From the NCBI RefSeq assembly GCF_001653235.2, contig NC_035792.1:4278001-4342000 (forward strand): 64,000 bases of DNA, read 5' to 3'. Of the stretch, positions 10,701 to 24,200 are shown one piece after another. The position numbers and the translations under genes are program-made. The DNA comes from Pochonia chlamydosporia 170. Taxonomy: Eukaryota > Ascomycota > Sordariomycetes > Hypocreales > Clavicipitaceae. The stretch's first letter is position 1. Each line of letters starts with the position of its first letter. The notes under the pieces are model-generated. The model ran no database searches, had not been told where the DNA came from, and worked only from the letters and a program-made list of their open reading frames with translations.

Positions 10701-13700
10701 AGTTCCGCTGTTGTCGTGCTTCGAGCGATCGGAGCACAGTCGACGACTTCGATCGTATCTCGCTCTGGTCATTTCCGAGAGTGAACAAGCAAAGGCCAAG
10801 GAGCTTATAAAAAGGACATGGATAGTTAATGTGCTGCTGCAGCACATCAACGGTGACAGAAAAGTAACTTTCTAGTACCTTGGGCACTTCGGCCAAGTAA
10901 CAGCGTGATATGCAATGTTCCAGAAGATATGGGTATGCCTGGTTATGTATGACGAGATTCTTCAAGGCCCGTTGGCCTGTAATGTTCATCTTATCGCTTC
11001 CAGAATTGAAAATTGCTTCTATCCAAGCCAGCATACGGCGCATGTCGAACTGCAGCGTGACACCACTCTCCGTGGTGATGCTGATGGGGCCACCACAGAG
11101 AGCGGCCATGGCGCTTAGGGCAGCAGTACGGAGGTTTCGTTTCTCTATTTCCATGGCTGCCGTAACAGTCCCGCGTTCACCCAGGGACTGCTGATCGATC
11201 AGAGATTGTCTCATTGTATCCTCTCTGGCTCGTATTTGATTCTGATTTGGCGAGAAGCCGCACCAGTCTTCCATCAGGGAGAACGCCGACTTCCTAGATT
11301 CAAACGTCATCCAGCGGGAGGGATCATCCGTTCTGTTGATCCCTTCAAAGAGAGCCTCCATAAGGCCGCAATAATGTCGTCGAAGTTTTTGGAATTCCCA
11401 ATCCATTTGAACTTCACCATCCATGAGAAACAGCTTCAAGTCTTTGGCGTATGAAGTCAAATTATTCAGGAAGAACTCGGATTGGTAAACTTGAGCATCT
11501 TTCAAAAAGTGAGAGGTCAGCTTGAAGACGTGGGTTATTTCCGTTCGTAACAGATCCATTTTGCGGTTGCGTCGCGGACTACTGTTGGTCCTCTGATGAA
11601 TCCTGGCTCTCGCCTCATCATTACAACGTGATACCTGGCCCTGGAGCTCTTCCAACAACGTCCGATAGATGTGAATGTTGATTGAGCCCATAGCAACCAC
11701 AACCGCATCGCGGACGGAGGCCGAGGAAACAGATAAAAGCGGAATCAGATACTTAAAAAGAGTCCGAGCAGTCACGATCCTATCCGCGGACGAAGGTTTA
11801 GAAGTTTTGCGTACATGCTGGCCATCTGGAGGAGTTTGACTTGTGGGCAGACTTCCAGGGTCTGCCAGGGCTGTACAGGCAAAGATCAGATATAGTTTCC
11901 ACTGCTCAATCATAACCTCCGGCTGCGCGGCGGGAGATCGGCTGCCTATTCGGCCTGCTGAGTCGGGCCCATAATACAACCCCCTAGTTGGCTCAGACAG
12001 ATACACAATTGGTTTATACATTTGCAGGATACGATTGCAAACCAAGTCTCGGCAGATGGTTATCGCAAACGGGCATTTGTCGAATGCAATGCGGATGAGG
12101 TTGGGGAATATTTTGAACCAAAGAGTTGCATCGTAGGAAACGTCGCTCGTGCATAGTTCTACCACTGCGTCCTTGCTGTTCGCGTTTTGCAGTCCTCGCT
12201 GCAATCTGCTGCGCTCAGCAACAGAAAGATGTTCGTCGTTAAAATTCATGATTTGGTTGGAGTCGTTCTCCAGGATATCAATTAATCGTAATGTCTCCTT
12301 CTCTTCAGTGGCATCTTTGTTTAGTGCCTTGTCAAACTCGGTAATTAACCGCAGTACAGTAATCGCGAAATGCCGGACCCGGCGGGATTGTGAGCATAGA
12401 AAGAATAGGCCATGGGCTTCGGCTTGGTCAACTTCTGCCCATATGCTCGACAAATCTAGCTTCATGGCTCGTTTCTCAGAAGCATTCGCGTCTGGTTGGT
12501 CGGAGGCAGCCTCTCTTGATTTGTGTCGGATTTCTTCAATCCAGATTTGCAGTAACTCAACATAGAGACGTAAAGTACTTTCAATGTGTCCTGGTCCAAG
12601 CATGCCGCCATCCGACATCGTCGCATAACGGTCGTCAAAGTTGAAGATAAATCGGGCAAACCCCATCGTCACTTGCTGCGCGTGGGATTGCCTGGCAATG
12701 GCTTTCAGTGAATGTGCAGACGATTCAGCAATGTTAGACTGAACATGTGCGGTTCCTGTGCAGAGTAGGTTGATTAGGGAGTTGAAAGGAATGTCAACAG
12801 GGAGGCACCGTGGAAGTGCTTGAACAGCAACATGTAGTAATTCGTAGAACGCTTGCTTTTGATCCGAAGCATTCGGCTGCTCATCTCGTCGAGAGAATGT
12901 GAAGGATTCCGAAATCGGTGTTTTCGGTCCCGGGCTGTTAAACTTTTCATCTAATGCTGCTTGGCCGCCGAACGTGTTGTCGCAGACAATGGTAATTTTA
13001 CCGAGTATCTGGCAGAACTGAAGGTAGTACTCCCGAACCCCGTCTCCAAGAACATGTGTCAAGACAGGTCTAGAGATGATCTCCTCTTTCGGACCTGAAC
13101 CAGGAATCGACAAGGGGCCGTCTCGAGGAAATGACAAAACAGGCGACGTTGGAAGCCTCTCAGCCAAAGGAGGGATGTCATAAAACTGTGGGAAAGGAGG
13201 TCGACCTTGTTCGCCCTTTTCCAGGTCAGACATGATGCACAAGAAAGCCCGTATTCCAACGACGATTCTGTCAGGGTCCAACTGTTCGACTCGCAACTCC
13301 TTGTTGGCTGTGAACAGTTCGGCGTTTATGAGAGGGAATACGACGGTTCTGAAGCAGTACTCAGGATACTTGAAGCCAATAATTCGAATTATTTGGATCA
13401 ACGGCTCGATAACGGCAGTGTCCGACGAGATGATGCTCCGTTTTGAAGATGGCAAGATCAATCTCATCACTTCGTCAAGCTTCCGCACCGTGGTTTGGAA
13501 GTTGTCATTCGTTCGATATAAATACGTCCATATCAGCCTGGATATGACTTGCAAGCAAAGGGGCTTCGTATATCTGTCTTTGACCTTTGTCTGGAGGGAC
13601 AAGACCAGCTGTAGCCACCCGGAGCCAAAATTATCAGGCGACGATACGCAAAGCAGAGTGGCTGTGAGAGGGAAGGCGACGGTCCAGTGGCGCGGTTTTG

Positions 13701-15665
13701 CGAACAGCTGAGCAAGGCGAGAGCTAATGGCCGACACGACCTCCGACCATTTGGGATGCATGAGGTGACTGTTGCTGGCCTTCGCGGCGATGGGTAACAA
13801 TAACATATCGATGACCTGGCAAAAAGCGGCTTTCACCCTCTGTCCATGGGATTTGGCAAACAAGCGTCCAAGCGAGACCAAAAATTCGCACGATTTTTCC
13901 CAAGCAGACTCGGGAGAAATTTTGATTCTCAGGTGTTTCATGCCGCCCAAGACAAGCTCCATCTTCCCCTCGAAATCCCGCGCAGCAGATGAAGTTGGGC
14001 TCTTGATTAATCTCTCTTGCAATGAACCATCGAGGTCTTCTATGAATCTTCGCGAAACGCCATGGAAGTTGATGCCGCTCATGTGTCCTAGCAGTTGTGC
14101 AAATAGGGTCCAGTTCGCTAGTTTCAGAGGTGAGAGCATGAGCTGCTCCGGATCCGCAATTTTGAGCTGCCCAAAGATGATACTCTCCAGCTTGTCTTCC
14201 ATTTCTGGCGTAATGGAAGCTAGATTGCTCTGGCAAATAACCTCAAGAAGAACGCGACATAGGATATAAATCGAGACGGTTGATCGACGCTCTTGTTGAG
14301 CAACAAATTCTTGTTTTGCAGACAATGTTACGGTGCTTGGGCTTGTGGGATCTGCCGGACCTGATCCAGGACCTGGTTGCACTGGCTCAGTATTTCTGCG
14401 CAATAGCGGACCTCCTGGTTGATTGCCGCGCAATTGTTGGAGCTGACTTCGGGCCTCGTTCGCGGCGTCACTTTTGCTCTTCCTCCAGAGCATCATTGAA
14501 TCAATCAGGGCCTTTGGCTTTGGACTAGCAATGTGTCCCAGGGCAACAATCAGCTGGTCAAAGGCTGGGTCAACGCCAGGTCCGCAAACACGGTCGATGT
14601 TCGGTTCAGGGTCAAATGGTACGGTGATGCATTCCGTGAGCTTTTCTTCTGCTTGTGCAATAAACTGGGATGATGTCATGTTAGCAGCCGCCACGCAGGC
14701 TGAGACTAGAACGATATGACGCATACAGAGGTAAATAGAACATGCAGGGCATATTCTCCGACAGTCTTCTGGTCGTCTCGATGAGTTCGAGAATGTGATT
14801 GATGTCCCGGATGATCCCGCCGGGACCTACTTTGCACTCGCTCCGGCCGTCTTTGCGTTGCTGAACCCGGGCTGGATACATCTACGGCCGAGGCTGATCT
14901 CTCCATTGGCATGCCTCCGACTGGACTTAGAGTAGGACCGGCGAGAGAAGTTCCGGGGCGGGATGGCATGCCGGCTTCCTTATCCAAGCGCGCAGCTGCC
15001 GACTGTATATCCGATCTATCCAATCCCACTCCTGCAGCAGCTATGATTTGCGGACTCAAGGGGCTGGTAGACATGCTTGATCGACTCCCGTTTCTGGAGT
15101 GCTGAAAGCCATGGACGATGGAAGTCTGCCGGTGGTGTCCGTACACAGCGGTTTTGCTAGGGTCTATCGGGCGTTCGAAAGCTCCGCCGAGGCCTTGTCG
15201 CTGGGAATGTCCTCTGGGTGAGGTTAGAGCAGGCGGCGAGTGTATCGTCTTGTCGCCGGAGGACTCGCGGGAGTGCGGCTGGTGTCGCGCTGGAGTTGCA
15301 AAGGCACTTGCACTGGCACTTGGACGTATGGTCTGGTCCCACGAAAGCTCATGGTCGGTTTCGTCTTCGAATCTCGTCCCAGACCGAGTCGACTGTTTCA
15401 ACTGGTCCTGTGAGTTGTCGGGAGGAGGAGCTTGCGATGGGGCTAAAGAGCGATCATGTTAGCCGTGTACCCTGTCTCTTGCACTTGTGAGACAGCCGAG
15501 GACGCCGCCAATGTGTAACAGCGAATTGATGATCAGCATGACATGACGACGAAGCGCATTTCTTGCAGGCAGTAGCACCACGGCGGGAGAAAGTACATGT
15601 AGCACCTCGTGGGATTTTCAGGCTAGGCTCGGACTGTTAGACCAGACGAGAGGCGACTTACCCAT
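7744..15665 (-). CDS. pag1: Cell morphogenesis protein PAG1/Mor2/Tao3 (Furry family)
   Basis: Very large HEAT-like scaffold of the NDR-kinase (RAM/MOR) pathway, needed for polarised growth and cell separation; 2,546 residues. Three exons: 15665-15662 (only ATGG), 15442-14727, 14664-7744. The first intron (219 bases) has a GTAAGT donor and a CTAAC branch-type sequence 15-20 bases before TTTAG; the second (62 bases) joins EYALHVLFTS to FIAQAEEK, a family-conserved junction. Residues 1-210 are disordered and Ser/Pro-rich, with likely phosphosites such as the SRSSMSTSPLSP segment. The long helical body runs from about 215 to 2200, and the tail is acidic and low-complexity. The tiny first coding exon is inferred, since no in-frame ATG exists earlier in exon 2; the rest is secure. 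Confidence 0.9.
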
Positions 15666-18600
15666 CTCAGATCGGACCGCCGCCCAATTCCCAATAGACT
15701 AACGCTGGGCATGCGTGGCTAAAGGGGCATACCAGCAGAGAATATCCGACCAGACGTCCAACAGGCTAAAGGATCGTGCAAAGGCAGCACGGGGATCGAG
15801 GCTGATAAAACGAGCCCAATTGTCTCTGTACACGACAGAGCGCAACTCACACAGTGATTGCCAGAAAAAGATATGTACTGACTGATGGCTGCACGACACG
15901 GTCCACAACACGAAGATGGGATAGCTCCAGTTGAGCAGCACCAGAACAGAGTAGAGCAGATGGATGCACACTCATGCTCAGTGCCACTCGATCAGCTTGG
16001 TCCATTGATCCCAGTCCGTCTGGCACCAACAACCTGACCAGACCAGACTCCATTCCAGATGGAGGGCGGGGCTGGGGTTGTGGTTGTGGTTGGGGCTTAG
16101 TCATCGGCCTTGCCATTGTTGAACCAGTGAATCTAGTCGCGAGAACGAAGTATGGAGATGTCAGGAGAGAAGTGCGTGACAGAGGATTCAGACGTTTATA
16201 TTCGTGGCTTAGCTGCCATTTCCATTTACGCTAGTCAATGCATAAACAGCATGGCTACTGACGCTTGAAATAATGACATGGACTTATGGTATGCAGGTCT
16301 GCACGTATCTTGGCATGGTTAAAGACAGACAATGTTGTCTCCACAGTTCAATACGAATGCCTCCTGTCAGATGCAAAGGGTGTTTCAGCATAAGAATTCA
16401 TCCCACCATGTGAACGCCGTTATTTCAAAGGAGAGACTGTTTAGTGAAAGCAATGTAAAAAATACTTGGGTTCTCGCAGATGCTCACCATCATTGGGGAT
16501 TGAGTAGGAAGTATATATCAAGTACCTAGGCATGTTAATGGGACGAGCTTCGGTGCTGGCACAAAATGCAATTCCAAGAACTTGTCCGCCAGCAGTCAAC
16601 ATATACACCGAACGATACCTAGGTAGCTACCAAGTACCTAAGTGTACTCGGCATAATATAGTAGTAAAGCGCGCAGCAAAGGGGCACTTTTGGGATTGAA
16701 GTCTTTGCTTCAGCTGTACCGAATACAGTCGATTGTCGAATTTCCAGTCTACCCTACAACTTCGAGCTTCGTGTTTCAACGCATTTGACTCGTGGCCACG
16801 GAGAAGAAATGGAAGAGGTCAAGGATCCATGTGTTCCGTTTCTGATCCAGGCCCTTGATGGCTTTGTCATTACCGAGCATGCTTTTATGCAGCGGATACA
16901 AGAGTCCCACCGTATATCCGTACATGCTTGAGACCCTGGTGAGAGAGCGACATCACCGAATCCACGCGTCAACTACGCCTTGTTGCAGAACAACATGCAA
17001 CTTAGACTTTTTTATATGCATAATGGCCGAAAGAACATACATTGCGCATCATGCCACCTGGTCTTGGGTAATTTGAAGTTCTCTTGGGATGGACTTGACT
17101 ATGCGTTGGAAAGTCCAAGGCCGGCATGGCACCACGGCGGCCAGATGCGCCAGGCTCCGCAGCCGGTCGGAACCAAGACCACAACAATTCCGCGAGGAGA
17201 CCGTCAACGTATTCCCACAAGACAGCCAGCCAACCTCCGTGTGGAGGTGGAGTTTGCCATTGAGGAACAAGAAGTCGGGTTGGCTCCCCATCCCGTTGTT
17301 TGCGCACACGAGGATCAGCGATGGTCCAGCAGCTGGAAAGAGTTCTAGTTTGTGTAGTGATGACCACAAAATTTTTCCTAACATTCTATGACCCCTGGCC
17401 AAACAAGGAGGACATTGATTGTCGCCTACCAAGAATCACATGCATCCCATGCCGAACGGGCTGATATTCGTATGGCGGCCAATTTTGCGGAGAGACCCTG
17501 AAACGGCATCCGGGATCTGGCACACGGCCGGGGAACAAAACAGGTTGAACGAAGGGGTTTGTATGCCGCCACAACGTCCGCTGTAGAGGTACAACATGCA
17601 CACAATAGGTGGCACATCGGAATGACCGGGATTCGGGATTTCGTCGAGGCAGTTGATGCCATATATCTAAAGGTCGAGAGTAAAACGTCATGGACTACCA
17701 GGTAAGCAGGAGCCTGGATTACCAGAAAAGGACAAAGGACACCGACTGCCTGGAAGGCAGGCAATATCGGCCAGGAATACCGTTGAGCCATGTCGGCTCC
17801 TCAACTCGGCCAATTTGCAACGGTTTGCTGGCATCTTGAAAATCGTCCGCATGTCAGCCCAGCCACAGAGGCTGAGTGATTCCCGCTTGCAAGCTTGTCT
17901 GGACAGACCAGACCCGAATACGGACCGCGGGGACTACCAGAGACAATATGGTCAGATGTCGCTGTGTTGTCAAGGTATGACGTCCGAAAGGCACCACAAC
18001 CAGTCGTCAATGGGAGCGGGACTACACCAGACTGTGCTCTGCACTTGAAAAGCTCAGATCTGACCCCATGGTCTGGTGGATTGTTGTCGTGGTGCGGCGT
18101 GAGAAGTGGATGATGTGGCCTGTTTGTTATGCAATTGGCGCGTTGTTGGTGGAACAGAAGATGCAGTTGATGATGTTCTTTGATGCTCATCCACAGCACT
18201 CACAAGTGCACCGTAACAATTATCATGGGCATCTGATCATTTCCTGGCGCCCTTGACCAACAGTTTGGTTGCGCTGCACTGGCCAAGACCAGCAAACACA
18301 TGCCATGACAGCCATGTCAATAGGTGATTTACGCTCGCCAAGTTGAGTAGGGCGTCAATGGAGCGTCAATGTCGGCTGGCCCGCCATCACTTCCCGGGAT
18401 GCTATGCATCCCTCCTCAGTCATCGGGACAGCTTGGTAGCCGGCTTTCGTGTCGGAAGAGACGATGGTACGGTGTGGTTCCATTTTTTTTTCAATGTCGA
18501 CTGCTGTGTGCGGCAGCGGAGAAGAGATTTGGCTCGGAATAAACAGAGTCTCCTCCGTTCTGTGCCCAAGCAAGAGCGATGGAGCGAGAGTGGCTCGTGA

Positions 18601-19033
18601 GCAATTGGATGTTCCAAGCAGGGCAAGAGACTAGACCGGACTCAGCCGGTCGGCTTGGCCCCTGTTGAACGGCTGGCTACCAGTTGACGCTGGCGGCTGA
18701 CCTGAGATGAGAACCTTCGCTTGCCAGGCTCCATTTGAATGTCCAGTCTAATAAATTCTCGCTCCCGCGGCCACGTCGACGGCCGTCAGATTGACCGGTA
18801 ACTTTTTTTGAATCCACCAGACCAGGCGTCCACCCCTCCAAATTTCCCCAAAAACCCGTGGGCAGCCGTATTGCGTTTGACTCGAGTCTGTGCTCTTCCA
18901 TTGCATTCTTACCATCTGTTCTTTGTCTGTTGCTTCAGAACGAGAACGCTTGGCCTGGTGATTTTGGAGCGGCCGTGGTCAGTTGTCGTTGCTCATTTCT
19001 TCGTTTCCAATTCGTAGTCTCTGTACGCCCAAC
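15666..19033. other. 3.4-kb divergent intergenic region, PAG1 / P450 reductase
   Basis: The spacer carries the promoters of two outward-facing genes. Visible features are a GT-rich G-run tract at about 16063-16098, TACCTAGG motifs at 16523 and 16616, and a short T-run near 18482. Overlapping short ORFs between 17.0 and 18.2 kb on both strands show no recognisable domain and no splice-linked continuation, so I do not call a gene. Confidence 0.45.
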
Positions 19034-21242
19034 ATGGCGGAACTCGACACGCTCGATATCATTGTCCTCGGGGTCATCCTCCTGGGGACGCTCGCTTATT
19101 TCACAAAAGGCACTCTTTGGGGCATCACCAAGGACCCTTACGCCAATGCCTTTGCCAACGCTAATGGCGCCAAAGCCGGGCGCTCTCGCAATATTCTCGA
19201 GAAGATGGACGAAACTGGCAAGAACTGTGTCATCTTCTACGGATCTCAGACTGGAACCGCTGAAGATTATGCCTCCCGTCTTGCCAAGGAAGGGAAAAGC
19301 CGCTTCGGTTTGGAGACCATGGTAGCCGATTTGGAAGAATACGACTTCGATAACCTCGATGCTATGCCGAGCGACAAGGTCGCCATGTTCATCTTGGCTA
19401 CCTACGGCGAGGGTGAGCCCACCGATAACGCTGTCGAGTTCTACGAGTTCATCACGGGTGAGGATGTCAGCTTCTCCGAGGGCAGCGACCCGGCCCTGCA
19501 GAATCTCAACTACGTCGCCTTCGGCCTGGGAAACAATACCTACGAACACTACAACTCCATGGTTCGCAACGTTGACAAGGCTCTCCAGAAGCTCGGCGCC
19601 CACCGCATCGGCGAAGCCGGTGAGGGTGACGACGGTGCTGGCACCATGGAAGAAGACTTTCTGGCCTGGAAGGATCCCATGTGGGCCGCTCTGGCGGAGA
19701 AGATGGGCCTTGAGGAACGTGAAGCTGTCTATGAACCTACCTTTGGAATCGTTGATCGTGATAACCTAACTGCTGACTCTCCCGAGGTCTACCTCGGCGA
19801 GCCGAACAAGATGCACCTCGAGGGCACTGCCAAGGGTCCCTTCAACTCCCACAACCCTTACATTGCACCAATCGCGGAATCTCGAGAGCTCTTCAGCGCC
19901 AAAGACCGAAACTGTATTCATATGGATGTTGATATTAGTGGTTCCAACCTCTCCTACCAGACCGGCGATCATATTGCCATTTGGCCCACAAACTCTGGCG
20001 ACGAAGTTGACCGATTCTTGGACGTTATCGACTTGAAAGAGAAGAGGAGCAATGTTATCAGCGTCAAGGCACTGGAGCCAACGGCCAAAGTTCCCTTCCC
20101 TACCCCGACTACCTACGATGCCATTGTCCGATACCACCTGGAAATCTGTGCCCCTGTTTCTCGCCAGTTTGTTGCCACCCTGGCTGCCTTTGCACCCAAC
20201 GACGAAGTCAAAGCCGAGATGACCCGGCTTGGAAGCGACAAGGACTATTTCCACACCAAGACCGGACCTCATTTTTACAACATTGCTCGATTCCTGGATA
20301 CAGTCGGCAAGGGCGCCAAGTGGACAAACATTCCCTTTTCTGCCTTTATCGAAGGCTTAACCAAGCTGCAGCCCAGATACTACTCTATCTCATCGTCCTC
20401 TCTCGTCCAGCCCAAGAAGATTTCCATCACTGCCGTCATCGAGTCACAGATGATTCCCGGACGAAAAGACCCATTCCGCGGCGTCGCTACCAACTACCTT
20501 TTTGCTCTCAAGCAGAAGCAGAATGGCGACCCCAACCCATCTCCATTTGGTAAAACCTATGCCCTGGACGGTCCTCGCAACAAATTTGATGGCATCCATG
20601 TTCCCGTTCATGTTCGTCACTCCAACTTCAAGCTCCCCTCGGACCCCGGCAAGCCTGTCATCATGGTTGGACCTGGTACCGGTGTCGCTCCTTTCCGTGG
20701 ATTCATTCAGGAGCGAGCAAAGCAGGCTCAAAACGGTGCTACCGTCGGACGTACGCTTCTCTTCTTCGGTTGCCGGAAGCGTTCCGAGGACTTTTTGTAC
20801 GAGGCTGAATGGGAGGTATGTTCAACCCGACAGAAAAACACCACTCACGTCATCAAGGCGCATTACTTACAATTTATGCAGGAATACAAGAACGCTCTCG
20901 GTGATAGCCTCGAAATCGTCACCGCCTTCTCCAGAGAAACCTCCAAAAAGGTCTATGTCCAGCACCGTCTCAAGGAACGAGCCAAGGAAGTCGGCGAGCT
21001 CCTATCACAGAAGGCATACTTCTATGTCTGTGGTGATGCCGCCCACATGGCTCGTGAAGTGAACACTGTCTTGGCTCAAATCATTGCCGAGTCGCGAGGC
21101 GTGTCAGAAGCAAAAGGAGAGGAGATTGTAAAGAACATGAGAGCAGCAAACCAATACCAGGTACGTATCCTCTTCCACCCTCATCACACCGTTCCAGAAT
21201 CGCCGCTGACATAACGGAATGTAGGAGGATGTCTGGTCTTAG
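19034..21242 (+). CDS. cpr1: NADPH-cytochrome P450 reductase
   Basis: ER-anchored diflavin reductase passing electrons from NADPH through FAD and FMN to cytochromes P450 and other haem enzymes; 692 residues. Exons 19034-20815, 20882-21160 and 21225-21242. Residues 8-24 form the membrane anchor, followed by the FMN-binding loop SQTGTA (71-76), the FAD motif RYYSIS from Arg448, the pyrophosphate-binding GPGTGVAPFRGF from Gly546, the NADPH-site CGDAAHMA, and the family C-terminus ending DVWS, restored only after the last intron. The start at 19034 gives MAELDTLD and normal length; 17 more codons are open upstream but unlike the family. Intron 1 is 66 bases, in frame and stop-free. Confidence 0.97.
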
Positions 21243-24200
21243 ATTAAGAAACGATGATATCAAAAGAAGGGAAATGGAGTTTAGAAGATAAAGGTTTAGT
21301 GCCGTCTCAGATGGTCAATCTAATGATGTATGCATGGCGGCGTTGATCTTCCACGACATTAGTATTTACTATCCGTGTTCGCCAATAGATCTTTTTATTT
21401 TTATCAATATTTTTGGTTTATCCGCCTTGGACATGTACTGTACATGCTCTATATGACGTTTTTTACGAAAAAGAATAAATTACAGTCAACACATGTCGCG
21501 GGATAGATGCTTTTTCTCAGCACAAAACTTGTGCTTTTTGCCCCGTGCATTAGTGGGTGTGGTTACACCAAGCAACCGTCGCTTGTGCGGGCGCTACAAA
21601 TAACGACGGAGAAGATGAAAAGAAACGATTGATCTACAGGAGTAAGAAACAGATTTGCGAAACATTTTCAACGTCTGTGCATAATTCTGGCGTGATTGAG
21701 GCTGGGAGTTTGTGGTCGCCAACTTTGATAGTACCTGGTATATTGTGACGGCTGTTGATGGTTGGATGAGATTCTCGACGATAGCCGAAAACATTTGCTG
21801 TTTTGTTTTGCTTTGAGCCTTTGGGGTTCTGCTTGCTTCCTGTCGACTTATGGGTTTCTCTTTGCGGCTTGATCATTCGGCCCGTGATCGCAAGTCAATG
21901 AGATTGGATGCTTTTCGCCTCTGGCAAGACAATACAGCATTGCCTTCGTTGCTTCCGTAAAAAACGCCACAATGTGTCCAGATTGGATTGCTCAGTTCTA
22001 CGCCGTTTACAACTCGTCAGTAATTATGTCCTAGACTTTTAAAGTCTCCTTCTCAAGTCAATGCAATTCTCTGGGTGGCATCGATGGAAGTCTTCAAATA
22101 CCGGACCAGGGCTGCCGGCATTGCGCAGAGACATGTTGCTGGTTCAGAACTCCCGTTTGCCGAGACCGATTTCGATCGGTACCGAATATTACTCAAATGA
22201 TTAACCGGTGTTTTATTACGGAGTACAGATCGCTCATACTCAGTGGTACTGCTTATTGCAGAACCAGGGTCCCTCCAACGATTGGGCTCTGGGTCAAACC
22301 TGATGGTGTGGTCAGTGGTGGTCAACGCATCATCTCCCATCCAAACCGGGATGCAGATCTTCTAGACGGAGACCAAATAGGACAAACCGTAAACGTAGTT
22401 GGCTTGCGAATCAGCTGCTTCTGGAGGCGGCCAAGGCACCGTGTAACGCTGTCATACGATTGGCTTAGGACCTTATTTTCTTTTTGCTCTTTCTGCGCTT
22501 TTCAGTCGCTGCGTACCTAATAATACCTGCTGACGTGAAGCGTCAGGGATCAGATGGGAGTAGCACAAATGGTGGCATTTGTGCATGTAAGCCCTGTTTG
22601 TGGGGTAGAAAGACAAGTATTGATTGACAAAGCCACCGATGGGGGACGCCATCAGCCTCAAATCGCCCGCCGCCAATCTGCACTTGGCTTGTTTGACAGA
22701 TGCGTCAACTTTGCCAAAAGCGAGTTCCGAATTGCGATACCGCTCGAGCAGGGGAACATGTTTGTTTTTCTCATCCTGCGTCGACCTGAATTCTGATATG
22801 AAAAATCACCCACTTTGTGCCATCGGACACGGCCAAGCATGTTTCAACCTAATACGGCCGTGGCGTCTTGTCTCTTCCCGCTGGTCGCGCTCGAAACTGG
22901 ATGGTTTCTTTTTTCGGTCCGTAGTCCAGCCATTGGTAGTCACAAAACACCCTCTTGTTCTTCTACCTCCCTTGCATTGGACCGCTAGACGAAACTTGGT
23001 TCGCTGCTCTTGAATGACGAACCCCCTGGTCAATGTATGCAAGATGCCCAAGTGGCCTGTCTCGCCCAGGGTGCGTCCCTGCTTTCGAAAATCAATGTGT
23101 AAAAGTCTTAGGGCAGGTGTCCGGGGTTGATCGTCTGACCATCTGCCATCAAGCCAGAGATTTCGATGACATCCGACCCGGCTATTTGGTAATTGTGTGG
23201 CGACGCAGAAGGGAGGTTGGCAGGACGGATGTCGAGAAGGCTGTCTGGTGAATATTACGCACCGGATCAATCAGCCAGGAGAATGTTTGATGAGCATTGG
23301 CGCAATCATTTCGCTAGACGCTATTGCATTTGCAGTAAGCAGCTGGAATTGGCCTAATTGATGAGGAAAAGCAAACCATGTCCGTAGGTAATGGCGATGG
23401 GTTTGGTTGTTTCTTTGTGGGCTTGGTCCCGCGATCGCCTCTGAGCAAAGAAACGCGATTGTCACGCCGTGGGACTAAGAAGAGTACATGCTTTGGCCTT
23501 GTGGCCGACTAGTGCAGCTTCTGGTATTAAAACTGTCAAGAGAGTGGACTCCTCGTCGCCCTAGATGTCGACCAGGACAAAAAAAGGCGGAAAAGGCGAC
23601 CTGTTGTCATTGTGTTGTTTCGAGCTCTGCAGGCCGATATCCTGACCTGGCTGAAATGGACGAGCACGATAGATGGCTCAAATGCATCTTATTGGTCCTG
23701 CCAGTGCTGCACGAATTGCTCACAGAAGTCTCGAGCCTCGAGGGCTCGAACGACCAAACTTGGATAATCCTTGCCAAGTGAATCAAAGGTGGTGGTGTCT
23801 GAGATGCGGAAGAAAAAGCAACTACTTTCTTGGCTGGGTGGATAGGCGGTGGACATTGCAAGATGGTTGCTTCCTAGCAACTTCAGTCAAACAGAGTTTC
23901 GCCATTTAGTTCGGACCGTCCCACCATGGCCATGGTTAAACACCTTTGGACGGAAAATTTGCCCTTGATTTGTGTTGTTTAGCACGAGGACTTAAAGGTT
24001 GGAGGAGATGCCTCCCGTCTAAGCCATCGACTCTTTCCAGTTCGCGTTGGATCGTTTTGTCCAGTATCCTTACTGTTGCTCTGTTTTATGTTTTTGTGTT
24101 CGACCGATCTTCTGTTAGGACATCCATCATCTATTTCTTTACTTTGGCACAAGGAGAAGGGCGAGGAGTGCGTACCAGTCAGTCTTGCTGGTTTCCGGTT

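Noticed and set aside
15847..16116. ORF with Gln-Pro repeats as an alternative first exon of PAG1
   Set aside because: It has no good donor matching the phase of exon 2, whereas ATGG followed by GTAAGT at 15665-15656 does.
17049..18199. Cluster of overlapping 100-130-codon ORFs on both strands between PAG1 and P450 reductase
   Set aside because: They overlap each other in several frames, lack recognisable motifs and cannot be joined into one gene with consensus splice sites.
18935..19603. 222-codon antisense ORF over the start of P450 reductase
   Set aside because: Overlaps secure coding sequence and resembles no protein family.
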